From Solihabitans fulvus (GTDB lineage: Bacteria > Actinomycetota > Actinomycetes > Mycobacteriales > Pseudonocardiaceae), in the NCBI RefSeq assembly GCF_008386585.1, contig NZ_VUOB01000036.1, forward strand, positions 1 to 47,457: a DNA stretch of 47,457 nucleotides, written 5' to 3'. Positions within the stretch are counted from its first letter, which is position 1. Each line of letters begins with the position of its first letter. This document shows positions 16,708-24,540 of this stretch, one piece after another. A program made the translations under genes and the position numbers. Under the pieces are notes generated by a model, which was given only the letters and a program-made list of their open reading frames with translations, searched no databases and was not told where the DNA came from.

Positions 16708-17163
16708 TCAGACGGCCGAGGGCCGGTCCTCATACGGCGTGGACAGCACGACCGTGGTGCGGGTGGACACGTTGGCCACCTCGCGGATCTGCCGCAGCAG
16801 GTCCTCCAGCGCCAGCGGGCTGGCCACCCGGACGCGCAGGATGTAGGACTCCTCCCCCGCGACGGAGTAGCACGCCTCGATCTGCGGCAGGTGCTCGATC
16901 CGCTTCGGGTAGTCGTCGGGGGCGGCCGGGTCGATCGGGGTCAGCGAGATGAACGCGGTGAGCGGCAGGCCGATCTGGTCGCCGTCCAGCCTGGCCGCGT
17001 AGCCGCGCAGGACTCCCCGCTGCTCCAGCCGCCGCACCCGCTGGTGCACCGCCGACACGCTCAGCCCGACCCGCTCGGCCAGGTCGGTGAAGCTGCACCT
17101 GCCGTCGACGGCCAGCTCGCGCAGGATCGCGCGGTCCGTCGGCTCCAGACTCGTGTTCGTCAC
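16708..17163 (-). CDS. Lrp/AsnC-family transcriptional regulator
   Basis: 151 residues. The N-terminal winged helix (about 5-60) reads LEPTDRAILRELAVDGR, then DLAERVGLSVSAVHQRVRRL. The C-terminal RAM effector domain contains IEACYSVAGEESYILRVRV, which forms the amino-acid pocket in relatives. The GTG at 17163 is used because GGAGAGGG lies directly upstream. That ribosome site is one arm of a hairpin (17164-17203). The gene sits between an X-Pro dipeptidase and a small hypothetical gene, so it may sense a peptide-derived amino acid and control this operon (inference). Confidence 0.92.
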   Translation of the reverse strand: MTNTSLEPTDRAILRELAVDGRCSFTDLAERVGLSVSAVHQRVRRLEQRGVLRGYAARLDGDQIGLPLTAFISLTPIDPAAPDDYPKRIEHLPQIEACYSVAGEESYILRVRVASPLALEDLLRQIREVANVSTRTTVVLSTPYEDRPSAV

Positions 17164-17231
17164 GCCCTCTCCTCACTGACGCTCGTCGAGCGCGGGAGAG
17201 GGCCGAACGGTTCACTCGCGAGCTCGTTCAC
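17160..17231 (-). CDS. Possible 23-residue coupling ORF between pepQ and lrp
   Basis: A GTG (17231) overlaps the TGA of the X-Pro dipeptidase gene, and the frame ends in a TGA that overlaps the GTG start of lrp. The peptide would read MNELASEPFGPLPRSTSVSE plus three residues. It lacks a ribosome site of its own. Ribosomes passing through it would open the hairpin that covers the lrp ribosome site, so it could serve coupling and not make a functional peptide. This is an inference from layout alone. Confidence 0.35.
   Translation of the reverse strand: MNELASEPFGPLPRSTSVSEERA
17164..17203 (-). promoter_or_regulatory. Hairpin covering the lrp ribosome binding site
   Basis: On the transcript, GCCCTCTCC pairs perfectly with GGAGAGGGC over nine bases, and an inner GCTC/GAGC pair (loop GAC) adds a second stem. 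The 3' arm is the Shine-Dalgarno region of lrp and ends directly at its GTG. The structure could lower lrp translation unless upstream translation or a factor opens it. A weak terminator for pepQ is the alternative, but no U-run follows. Confidence 0.55.
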
Positions 17232-18379
17232 GCGGGCAGCACCACCAGGTCGTGCGGCTGGTTGTTCAGCGACTCGACGCCGTCCTCCGTGGCCACCACG
17301 ATGTCCTCGATCCGCGCGCCCCACCGGCCGGGCAGGTAGATGCCGGGCTCGATGCTGAACGCCATGCCCGCCTCCAGCGTCAGGTCGTTGCCGCTGACGA
17401 TGTAGGGATCCTCGTGCACGTCGAGTCCGATGCCGTGTCCGGTGCGGTGCACGAAGAACTCGCCGAAGCCGGCGTCGGCGATGACCTCGCGGGCGGCCTG
17501 GTCGACGGCCTCGGCGGTCACGCCGGGGCGGACCGCGTCGACGGCGGCCTGCTGCGCGGCCTTGAGCACCGCGTAGGTCGACAGCACGTCCTCGTGCCTC
17601 GGCTCGCCGACCGAGTACACCCTGGTGCTGTCGGAGTTGTAGCCCTCCGCGATCGGGCCACCGATGTCGACAACCACCACGTCGCCCGCCTCGATGACGC
17701 GGTCGGACAGCTCGTGGTGCGGGCTGGCGCCGTTGGGCCCCGACCCGACGATCACGAACGCGGCCCTGGTGTGCCCTTCGGCGACGATCGCGGCGGCGAT
17801 GTCGGCGCCGACCTCGGCCTCGGTCCGGCCGGCCCGCAGCCATTCGCCGACCCGCGCATGCACCCGGTCGATCGCCGCGCCCGCCCTGCGCAGGGCCGCG
17901 ATCTCCGTGCTGTCCTTGCGCATCCGCAGTTCGCGCAGCACCGGCCCGGCGAGCACCTGGTCGGCGTCGCCGAGCGCGCCGCGCAGCTGGACCGCGTGCA
18001 GCGCCGGCATCATGTCGGCGACGGCGACCCGGCCGGGTGTGTCGCCCGACCGCCGCAGCAGGTCGGTGACCAGCTTGTAGGGGTCCTCGCCGTCCACCCA
18101 GGTGGCGACCTCGATGCCCAGCTCGGCGGTCGGCACGCCCGAGTATCCCGGCTGCTCCAGCTTGGGCACCACGAGCACCGGGACGCCGCCGAACTCGGCC
18201 GAGGGCAGCACGAGGCAGGTCAGCCGCTCGAACGACTCGCCGCCGATGCCGATCAGGTACTGGAGGTCCGACCCCGGCGAGACCAGCAGCGCGTCGACAC
18301 CGGCTGTCGCGGCGGCGGTTCCGGTGCGGTCGAGGCGGGCGCGCAGGGCCTCGGTTTCGGTGCTGGGGGTCGTCGACAT
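17228..18379 (-). CDS. pepQ: M24-family X-Pro dipeptidase / aminopeptidase P-like metallopeptidase
   Basis: 383 residues with a creatinase-like N-terminal domain (about 15-145) and the pita-bread M24 domain. The metal ligands are all visible: two Asp in VVVDIGGPIAEGYNSDSTRV, His in HRTGHGIGLDVHE, Glu in FSIEPGIYLPG and Glu in GARIEDIVVAT. It should be a cytoplasmic two-metal enzyme that cuts X-Pro bonds in di- or oligopeptides. The ATG at 18379 was chosen because the family start MSTTPSTETEALRARLDR begins here; a frame reaching 20230 is a shadow of the divergent gene. It is followed by the small coupling ORF and lrp. It could equally be an aminopeptidase P. Confidence 0.9.
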   Translation of the reverse strand: MSTTPSTETEALRARLDRTGTAAATAGVDALLVSPGSDLQYLIGIGGESFERLTCLVLPSAEFGGVPVLVVPKLEQPGYSGVPTAELGIEVATWVDGEDPYKLVTDLLRRSGDTPGRVAVADMMPALHAVQLRGALGDADQVLAGPVLRELRMRKDSTEIAALRRAGAAIDRVHARVGEWLRAGRTEAEVGADIAAAIVAEGHTRAAFVIVGSGPNGASPHHELSDRVIEAGDVVVVDIGGPIAEGYNSDSTRVYSVGEPRHEDVLSTYAVLKAAQQAAVDAVRPGVTAEAVDQAAREVIADAGFGEFFVHRTGHGIGLDVHEDPYIVSGNDLTLEAGMAFSIEPGIYLPGRWGARIEDIVVATEDGVESLNNQPHDLVVLPA

Positions 18380-18568
18380 GGCGGAAAGCCTAGTCGTCCG
18401 CGGCGTCGGGCGCTGTACCCGGTTTGACCTTCGTCGCCGGGTTCCCGGGCAGGATTCGCCGCCCAGCGCATCCACCCACAGAGGTGTATCGCCGCACGAC
18501 TTCCGGCGGATGTGGCGCCGGTCCCGTTCTGGCATGGTCCGGTTCGACCCGCGAAAGGGGGATCTTTC

Positions 18569-20122
18569 ATGCGGCACAGTCTCAAACTGTTGGTGGCCAC
18601 CATAGGCGTGGCCGCCGTGGTTCCGTTGACGGGCGCGCCGGCCGAGGCAGCGCAGGCGAACCCGACCGGCAGTACGGCGCCGGCGAGCACCGTCGACTGG
18701 AAACCCTGTCCCGACGCGCCTGGCGTGGACTGCGGAACGGTGACGGTTCCGATCGACTGGTCCAAGCCCGGTGGCGACACCATCCAGATCTCGTTGGCGC
18801 GCCGCAAGGCCACCGACCCGGCCGCGCGCATCGGCTCCGTGCTGATGGACCCCGGCGGTCCCGGCGGCCCCGGCGCGATCTCCGTCAAGCAGGGGTGGAC
18901 GCTGTCGCCGGCGATCACCCGGCAGTTCGACACCGTCGGGTTCGACCCGCGCGGTGTCGGTGACAGCCACCCCGTGCTGTGCGGCCTGGCCGAGGAGACC
19001 GCGCCCTTCCCCGTCGTCCCGCACAGCCCCGAGGAGTTCCAGCAGCTCCTCGACCACAACAAGGCGCTCGGCGAGAGCTGCCGCGCGCACACCGGCCCCC
19101 TGTTCGAGCATGTCGACACCGTCAGCGTCGTGCACGACATGGACGCGATCCGGGCCGCGCTTGGCGAGCAGAAGCTGACCTACTACGGCGTCTCCTACGG
19201 CACGCTGATGGGCCAGCAGTACGCGGAGACGTTCCCGACGCACGTCCGCGCCCTGGTGCTGGACAGCAACATGGACCATAGCCAGTCCACCACCTGGGGC
19301 TTCCTGCGGTCGGAGAGCACCTCGGCGCAGGAGAACTTCGACCAGTTCGTCGCCTGGTGCGACCGCACCGAGGGCTGCGCGCTGCACGGCCAGGACGTTC
19401 GGGCGATCTTCGCCGACCTCTACGACAGGGCGAGCAAGGGCACGCTGACCGACCCGGCCAGCGGCACCAAGATCGCGCCGATGGACCTGCTCGGCGCCGC
19501 CACCAGCGCCTTCTACGGGCCGAGCTGGGCGCGGTTGGCCAGTGAGCTGGCCGCACTGCGGGCTGGCGCCCCGACGGCGACGCCGCTGCGCGCGGCCGCG
19601 CCGACCGCCGACGCCGTCCCCGACGCGTTCCAGTCCGTGTTCTGCCAGGACTGGCGGCTGCCGGTGCACAACTACTGGGAGCTCAACGCCTACCGGATCG
19701 GGCTGGAACTGGCCGTGGCTCCGGACATGAAGCGCTCGCCGCTGGGTTGGTCCGCGGCCACCAGCTGCCTCGGCTGGCCGGCCAAGGTGAACAACCCGCA
19801 GCACCGCCTTTCGGTGCACGGCGCGCCGCCGTTGCTGATGCTCAACAGCCGGTACGACCCGGCCACGCCGTACGAGTGGGGCCAGGCCGCGTCGCAGCAG
19901 AGCGGCGCCGCACTGCTCACCTACGACGGCTGGGGCCACGGCTCCTACTTCAAGCACAGCCAGTGCGTCGTCGACGCGACCGACAACTACCTGATCACCG
20001 GGAAGACACCGGCACGCGGCACGCACTGCGCCGCGGTCGAGCCGCCCGCCAACCAGGCGCGGACGGCCGTCCCGCAGGTGCCCGGCCTGCCGGAGTCCGC
20101 GACCCCACGCTGGGGTTCCTGA
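18569..20122 (+). CDS. Secreted tripeptidyl aminopeptidase, S33 family (SlpD/TAP-like)
   Basis: 517-residue alpha/beta-hydrolase peptidase. The start MRHSLKLLVATIGVAAVVPL with a cleavage-like GAPAEAAQA is a Sec signal peptide. The oxyanion region is LMDPGGPGGPG, the nucleophile is about Ser209 in YYGVSYGTLMGQ, the acid is in SRYDPATP and the catalytic His in GWGHGSYF. The C-terminal TAP-like domain is complete. It would remove tripeptides from protein N-termini outside the cell. ATG 18569 has the ribosome site GAAAGGGG, so the frame start at 18512 was rejected. It is divergent from the X-Pro dipeptidase, with 189 bases between starts, and is followed by a terminator hairpin. Confidence 0.92.
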   Translation: MRHSLKLLVATIGVAAVVPLTGAPAEAAQANPTGSTAPASTVDWKPCPDAPGVDCGTVTVPIDWSKPGGDTIQISLARRKATDPAARIGSVLMDPGGPGGPGAISVKQGWTLSPAITRQFDTVGFDPRGVGDSHPVLCGLAEETAPFPVVPHSPEEFQQLLDHNKALGESCRAHTGPLFEHVDTVSVVHDMDAIRAALGEQKLTYYGVSYGTLMGQQYAETFPTHVRALVLDSNMDHSQSTTWGFLRSESTSAQENFDQFVAWCDRTEGCALHGQDVRAIFADLYDRASKGTLTDPASGTKIAPMDLLGAATSAFYGPSWARLASELAALRAGAPTATPLRAAAPTADAVPDAFQSVFCQDWRLPVHNYWELNAYRIGLELAVAPDMKRSPLGWSAATSCLGWPAKVNNPQHRLSVHGAPPLLMLNSRYDPATPYEWGQAASQQSGAALLTYDGWGHGSYFKHSQCVVDATDNYLITGKTPARGTHCAAVEPPANQARTAVPQVPGLPESATPRWGS

Positions 20123-20132
20123 CCCGAACACC

Positions 20133-20168
20133 AAGGGGCCGGTCGGGTGCGCGCCCGGCCGGCCTCTT
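20133..20168. terminator. Hairpin terminator after the tripeptidyl aminopeptidase gene
   Basis: AAGGGGCCGGTCGGG pairs with CCCGGCCGGCCTCTT over 15 positions, with G-U pairs, around a six-base loop. It lies 11 bases after the peptidase stop and 95 bases from the stop of the convergent hydrolase gene. It lacks a long U-run, as is usual in actinomycetes, and may serve both directions. Confidence 0.7.
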
Positions 20169-20262
20169 GTCGTTTCCCCACAGGAGCTCGACGGCCTCGA
20201 TTCGTAGTCAGTCCTTTTCAGACTGTCCACTTAGGACGATCGCACGCAGACCTGATTCGAAG

Positions 20263-21045
20263 TCACGGCAGGTGTGCGAGGAGCAGGTCGGTGAGCCGCT
20301 CCGGGCCGCGCAGCGGCAGGTAGTGGTCGGCATCGGGCACCACCTCGCCGCGCGCGCCGGGAATGCCGGCAACGAGCCGGGCGGCGATCGCGGCGATCTC
20401 CGGGTGGTCCTGGTCCCCATGCACGACCAGCGTCGGCGCGGTGACCTGGCCGAGCAGGGTCACCGCGTCCTGGTCGGGGTGGACGGCGCCGTGTTCACCG
20501 GCGACCCGGCGCCGCGCGTTGTCCGCGATCATGGTCGCGATCAGCTCGCCGCCGGTCGCGGCGACGCCCATGGGCGCCCAGATCGACAGTTCCAGCTCCG
20601 CGAGGCGCCCGGCGTCCCGTTCGCGGTTGGCCGCCCCGTAGGCGACCAGGTCCGGTGCCTCGGGCCAGGTGTGGCCGCTGACCGAGCTGCCGACCAGGGC
20701 CAGCGCGGCGACCCGGTCGGGGTGCGCGACGGTGAAGTCCAGCGCCGTCTCGCCGCCGAGGCTCATGCCGACCAGCGCGGCGCGGTCGAGGCCGAAGTGG
20801 TCGAGCACGGCGCGCAGGTCGGCCACGTCCCGGAACGGCTCGGTGGGCGGCGTCGAGCGGCCAAGGCCGCAGGCGTCGTAGCGGACGACGGTGTGCCGGC
20901 CGGCGAGCGCGGGAAACACCATGTCCCACAACCGACTGTCCATGCCGGCGCCGTGCAGCAGCACGACGGGCGTGCCCTCGCCGGCGCGCTCGGCCCAGAG
21001 GCTGCCCCCGCCCGACACCGGGACGCGGGTCTGCTGTGTCCGCAC
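20263..21045 (-). CDS. Alpha/beta hydrolase
   Basis: 260-residue cytoplasmic alpha/beta hydrolase. The oxyanion motif is VVLLHGAGMDSRLWD. The nucleophile is Ser in LVGMSLGGETAL, the acid is in VVHGDQDHPE and the His in DADHYLPL. YDACGLGRSTPP is the typical loop after strand 4. The GTG at 21045 follows GGGAGGAACGCC, a strong ribosome site, so the longer frame to 21447 was rejected. It lies downstream of the GntR gene (41 bases) on the same strand and may be in its operon. The family is too broad to name a substrate; an esterase or a 3-oxoadipate enol-lactonase-like enzyme is possible. Confidence 0.88.
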   Translation of the reverse strand: MRTQQTRVPVSGGGSLWAERAGEGTPVVLLHGAGMDSRLWDMVFPALAGRHTVVRYDACGLGRSTPPTEPFRDVADLRAVLDHFGLDRAALVGMSLGGETALDFTVAHPDRVAALALVGSSVSGHTWPEAPDLVAYGAANRERDAGRLAELELSIWAPMGVAATGGELIATMIADNARRRVAGEHGAVHPDQDAVTLLGQVTAPTLVVHGDQDHPEIAAIAARLVAGIPGARGEVVPDADHYLPLRGPERLTDLLLAHLP

Positions 21046-21086
21046 GGCGTTCCTCCCGTCTCGACGTGGCCGGGACCCATTGTGGA

Positions 21087-21494
21087 TCACTGCGGACGAA
21101 CGTGGTTCGGGCCGGCGAACTCGGCACGCACCGCGAGGACCGCGGCCTCCACGTCCGCGCCGAGCGCCCGCGCGGTGGTCGCGTAGTTGGCTGCGGCCTG
21201 CCGCAGTTCCGCAGCGCGCCGGTCGGGCGGCCCGGCCTGCCCCGGTGGCGGCTCGGCGACGACCGTGCCGAGCCGACGCGCGGTGCGGATCACCCCGACG
21301 CTCTCCAGTTCCCGGTAGGCGCGGGCCACGGTGCCGGCGGCGAGGCCGAGGTCGCGGGCGAGTTGGCGGATGGGCGGCAGCCGCGCGCCGACGGGCAACG
21401 CGCCGCCACCGGCCAGCGCGGCGATCTGGTCGCGCACCTGCCGCCACGGCGCGACGCCGCTCTCGGTGTCGACGACGATGCGCGGCGCGGTCAT
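21087..21494 (-). CDS. GntR-family regulator, YtrA subfamily
   Basis: 135 residues: a winged helix (about 5-75; WRQVRDQIAALAGGGALPVG, then LPPIRQLARDLGLAAGTVAR) and only a short helical tail. The lack of a large ligand domain is typical of YtrA-type GntR proteins, which usually sit in operons with membrane transport proteins. The ATG at 21494 overlaps the TGA of the upstream membrane-protein gene (ATGA). The likely operator is the inverted repeat before that gene. Confidence 0.88.
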   Translation of the reverse strand: MTAPRIVVDTESGVAPWRQVRDQIAALAGGGALPVGARLPPIRQLARDLGLAAGTVARAYRELESVGVIRTARRLGTVVAEPPPGQAGPPDRRAAELRQAAANYATTARALGADVEAAVLAVRAEFAGPNHVRPQ

Positions 21495-22429
21495 CCCGCC
21501 GCCCGCACTGCTCGCAGCGCGCGAGGCCGCATCGGTATCGCGATCACCACCCAGCACATCGTCCCGACCAACAACACCCACATGAGGTCCGACCAGGTGA
21601 CCGAGCTGAGCCAGGCAAGCCAGGACGGCAGCGTCGACACCCTCACGATCGGATCCGCCAGGCCCGTCGCGCGATGCAGCGCGGTGACCAGCAACTGCGC
21701 TGCGGCCATCACGCCGATGCCGACCATCACCCTGGCGCTGCGGACCCGAAGCGCCGCGTCGGCCTGCGGGTCGCCGACGACCGGGCGCACCACGGCGAGC
21801 CAGACCAGGCCGTAGACGGCGATCACGGTCAGCAGCACCCCGGCGATCACCAGCCAGGGCAGCGACTGGTCCAGGAGGTCCGGCCGGGGATCGTTGAACC
21901 GCACCGGGTGCCCGTTGGTGTCCACCGTCCCACGACCGCTGGCGTAGTCGATCCAGTCGTACGCCGCGGCCACCCGCATCGCCGCCGGATGCGAGACCAG
22001 GACGAACACCGCGAAGCTCAGTGCCAGCACCGCGAACAGGGCATGCGTCACGACCGCCCAGACGGGCACGAGGTCACGCCAGGTGCGCGGGACGAGGGTC
22101 GCCACCCTGGTGCCGCCGCGCACCGGACGCAGGGTGGCGGTCAGCTCGCCGAGCAGCAGCGCGGCCAACAGCGCGTACGCCGCCCACTGGTACTGGTCGA
22201 GTCTCGGCAGCAGGCGCGCGACGAGCGGGCCGATCACGAAGAGGAACAGCACGTAGAGCGCGCGGCGAACGGCGAGGTACCGAAGCGCCGAATGCGCCTG
22301 CTCGTCGGTCGGGTCGACGACGCCCCAGGCGCGCAGCACCCGTCGGCTTCTCCGGCGCGTCGGCCACAGCACCACGGCCAGCACGGCGATGAGAACGGGC
22401 ATCGGCAACAGTGCTCCCAGTCCGGCCAT
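21491..22429 (-). CDS. Polytopic membrane protein paired with GntR regulator
   Basis: 312 residues with about 7-8 hydrophobic segments: LGALLPMPVLIAVLAVVLWP, LYVLFLFVIGPLVARLL, WAVVTHALFAVLALSFAVF, PWLVIAGVLLTVIAVYGLVW, and a last pair near LMWVLLVGTMCWVVIAIP. Polar loops include TRRRSRRVLRAWGVVDPTDE. The layout resembles actinobacterial DUF1648-like or unnamed permease proteins that accompany small GntR regulators. No transport motif is visible, so the function is open. The ATG at 22429 has GGGAG upstream. It overlaps the GntR gene by four bases; the promoter region is shared with the divergent hydrolase gene. Confidence 0.8.
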   Translation of the reverse strand: MAGLGALLPMPVLIAVLAVVLWPTRRRSRRVLRAWGVVDPTDEQAHSALRYLAVRRALYVLFLFVIGPLVARLLPRLDQYQWAAYALLAALLLGELTATLRPVRGGTRVATLVPRTWRDLVPVWAVVTHALFAVLALSFAVFVLVSHPAAMRVAAAYDWIDYASGRGTVDTNGHPVRFNDPRPDLLDQSLPWLVIAGVLLTVIAVYGLVWLAVVRPVVGDPQADAALRVRSARVMVGIGVMAAAQLLVTALHRATGLADPIVRVSTLPSWLAWLSSVTWSDLMWVLLVGTMCWVVIAIPMRPRALRAVRAAG

Positions 22430-22442
22430 CGGCAACTCCCGT

Positions 22443-22464
22443 TTGTAACAAGCTCTCGATACAA
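22443..22464. promoter_or_regulatory. Possible GntR operator
   Basis: TTGTA (22443-22447) and TACAA (22460-22464) form an inverted repeat with a 12-base spacer, 14 bases upstream of the membrane-protein gene start and within the divergent promoter region. YtrA-type regulators bind short spaced inverted repeats at their own operon. The repeat is short, so a chance match is possible. Confidence 0.35.
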
Positions 22465-22510
22465 TCCTGACACGGCCGTCAAGCCAAGATCGCCGGGGTA
22501 ACCTGCGGCG

Positions 22511-23230
22511 GTGAACCGTCCCGCGTATCTGAGCCCGTTCGTCCTCCCGGTGACCCCAGCAGCACGCGAGCGGCACGAGCGCGTCGACGTGTACCCGCCC
22601 GGCGTGACGGGGCAGCTGCCCGCCGTCGTCTTCGTGCACGGCGGCCCCATCCCGGCGAACCTGGAGCCGACGCCCCGCGACTGGCCCGTGTACCTGGGCT
22701 ACGCGGCCGCCGCGGTCGCCCGCAGGGCCGTCGCGGTCACCGTCGACCACCGGCTGCACACCTCGGCCGACTACCCGCAGGCGGCGCGCGACGTGGCGGA
22801 CGCGGTGGAGACGGCCAGGCAGGACTCCAGGGTGGATCCCGACCGTGTGGCGATCTGGTTCTTCTCCGGCGGCGGCCTGCTGATGTCGGACTGGCTGCGC
22901 GAGCCGCCGTCGTGGCTGCGCTGCGTCGCGGCGACCTACCCGGTGCTCGACGAGCTGCCCGACCGCACGGTGGACCCCAGGTTCCGGCCGACAGAGGCGG
23001 TCGCCGGGGCGGGCTCGCTGCCGATCGTGCTGACCACCGTCGGACTCGAGCGCGCGGACATCGCGGCCACCATCGGCCCGTTCGTCGACGCGGCCAGGGC
23101 GCACGATGCGAACCTCGAGGTGATCGACGTGCCCAACGGGCAGCACGGCTTCGACCACCTCGACCACACCGACGAGTCCCGCAAGGCGGTCGAACGGGCC
23201 CTGGACCGGGTCTTCGCCGAGCTGTTCTGA
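22511..23230 (+). CDS. Alpha/beta hydrolase, dienelactone-hydrolase-like
   Basis: 239 residues. VVFVHGGPIPANLEP holds the oxyanion loop. The nucleophile elbow is IWFFSGGGLLMSDW, where the usual first Gly of GxSxG is replaced by Phe. The acid region and VPNGQHGFDHLDHTD give the catalytic His. The fold order matches the BD-FAE/dienelactone hydrolase-type esterases. The GTG at 22511 is used; it begins 82 bases from the divergent membrane-protein start. Substrate unknown; an esterase or acyl-peptide hydrolase role is possible. Confidence 0.82.
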   Translation: MNRPAYLSPFVLPVTPAARERHERVDVYPPGVTGQLPAVVFVHGGPIPANLEPTPRDWPVYLGYAAAAVARRAVAVTVDHRLHTSADYPQAARDVADAVETARQDSRVDPDRVAIWFFSGGGLLMSDWLREPPSWLRCVAATYPVLDELPDRTVDPRFRPTEAVAGAGSLPIVLTTVGLERADIAATIGPFVDAARAHDANLEVIDVPNGQHGFDHLDHTDESRKAVERALDRVFAELF

Positions 23231-23383
23231 GGCCGCGGCCAACTGGTGCGGCGACCATCCAACGCCTCAAATCGGTGACTTTGGGTAGCCAGTTGACCCC
23301 GCAGCGTTTCCAATCCGCTTAGACTGTGCCGGCAGAGCTCCTCCCCGGCGCGCGGGCCGGAGTATCCGCCGATTGGACAACCG

Positions 23384-23977
23384 ATGACAGAGCCGTCGAC
23401 CGGTGGCGACCCCATCGCCGACTACATCGCCGCTGGAACCTGGCAGGTGGCCAGCCAGCTCAACGGGGACCCGCGGCCGGCTGCGCCCGGGGTGCCGCTG
23501 GTCGAGCTGGTCGCGGCCCGCGCCCGCTCGCTCGCGCACGGCGCGGTCGGCGCCTGTTCCACCCGCGACGTGGCCACCGCGATCACCATCGCCCAGCGCA
23601 TCCTGCGGTCCGAGGCGGACGCCCTGATCGCGGTGGACGTGCTGGTCGGCATCATCCTGGAGGGCCTGCCGCGCGGCGCGCTGCCGCCCGGCGTCGTCAT
23701 CGAGCCGCCCGTGGCCAGGCCGACCGGGACGGACCAGGACGCGGCGGACTGGCGCCTGGCCATCGACCTGACCACGACGCTGCTGACCGGCTTCGCCACT
23801 GACGACCCCCAGCTCGTCACCGAGGGCCTCGCGGCGCTGCGCGGCGACGCGGCGCTCGACGTGCTGATCGTGCTGGTCAAGGCGGCGTCGGCCCGCATCG
23901 AGTCGTTCGTGGCGCTCAACGGCGACGTGATCGACGCCTACGACACGTTCCAGCGGCAGCACCTCGACCAGGGTTGA
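23384..23977 (+). CDS. Hypothetical helical protein
   Basis: 197 residues, strongly coding, no signal peptide or membrane segment. It is predicted mostly alpha-helical: AADYIAAG-like start, PLVELVAARARSLAHGA, RDVATAITIAQRILRSEADA, LLTGFATDDPQLVTEGLAAL and ALDVLIVLVKAASARIES. I do not recognise a family. It follows the hydrolase after 153 bases and converges on the Smr gene, with nine bases between stops. A sequence search would be needed to place it. Confidence 0.65.
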   Translation: MTEPSTGGDPIADYIAAGTWQVASQLNGDPRPAAPGVPLVELVAARARSLAHGAVGACSTRDVATAITIAQRILRSEADALIAVDVLVGIILEGLPRGALPPGVVIEPPVARPTGTDQDAADWRLAIDLTTTLLTGFATDDPQLVTEGLAALRGDAALDVLIVLVKAASARIESFVALNGDVIDAYDTFQRQHLDQG

Positions 23978-23986
23978 GCCCGCCGC

Positions 23987-24241
23987 TCACTTCCACCTGA
24001 AGTGCACGAAGACCCGGCCGAAGTTCTTGGAGTCCTTCTCCACCCGGTGGTACAGCTGCTTGATCTCGCGCTGGTCCAGGAACCGCAGCACGCGTTTCTT
24101 GAGTTGGCCGGAACCCTTGCCGGGGATGATCTCGACGAGGGTGGCCTTCGTGCGCACCGCTTCGTCAATGATCCCTTTCAGTGCCCTGTCGATATCCTGA
24201 CCCCGGTTGTAGATGTCGTGCAGATCGAGCTTCAGCTTCAT
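23987..24241 (-). CDS. Stand-alone Smr-domain protein
   Basis: 84 residues, essentially one Smr (small MutS-related) domain. The N-terminal LDLH motif (KLKLDLHDIY) and the loop IIPGKGSGQLKKRVLRFL match the two Smr signatures; VFVHFRWK closes the domain. Smr proteins act as nucleases on DNA or, as shown for several, on mRNA of stalled ribosomes. The ATG at 24241 starts the domain directly; a TTG four codons upstream lies too close to the GGGAGG ribosome site. Single-domain Smr proteins of this size occur in actinomycetes. Confidence 0.85.
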   Translation of the reverse strand: MKLKLDLHDIYNRGQDIDRALKGIIDEAVRTKATLVEIIPGKGSGQLKKRVLRFLDQREIKQLYHRVEKDSKNFGRVFVHFRWK

Positions 24242-24540
24242 GCGATGCGGCAAACCTCCCGGAAATGGTCGTTACCGACAGGTGTCGGTCTGCGTCGAGT
24301 CCGCGTTACCACGCCGCGAACGCGTAAAACACCTCAGTGTTGACATTCGGTGATCGTGGCTGGTCACCGTCCGTGCCACGAGCGCGGTTCGGCGCGCGGA
24401 ACGCGGCCCGCGATGTTTCCATAAACAGCGATCGAACGAGTCGAAGTTAAAAAATCGTGGTGCCGTGAAGGGATGGAGGCGGTCTAGCCTGTCGATCACC
24501 TGCCGGCAGAGCTGTCGGCTGTGGCTAAAGGGGACAAGCC
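24242..24540. other. Divergent promoter region, smr / S53 protease
   Basis: 299 bases without a gene and poorer in GC than its surroundings. It contains CCGACA-GG-TGTCGG (24275-24288), a -35-like TTGACA at 24340-24345, an A-rich stretch near 24447, and the near-palindrome CCGGCAG-AG-CTGTCGG before the protease start. No clear -10 partner for the TTGACA was found. It probably holds the regulation of the secreted protease. Confidence 0.4.
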
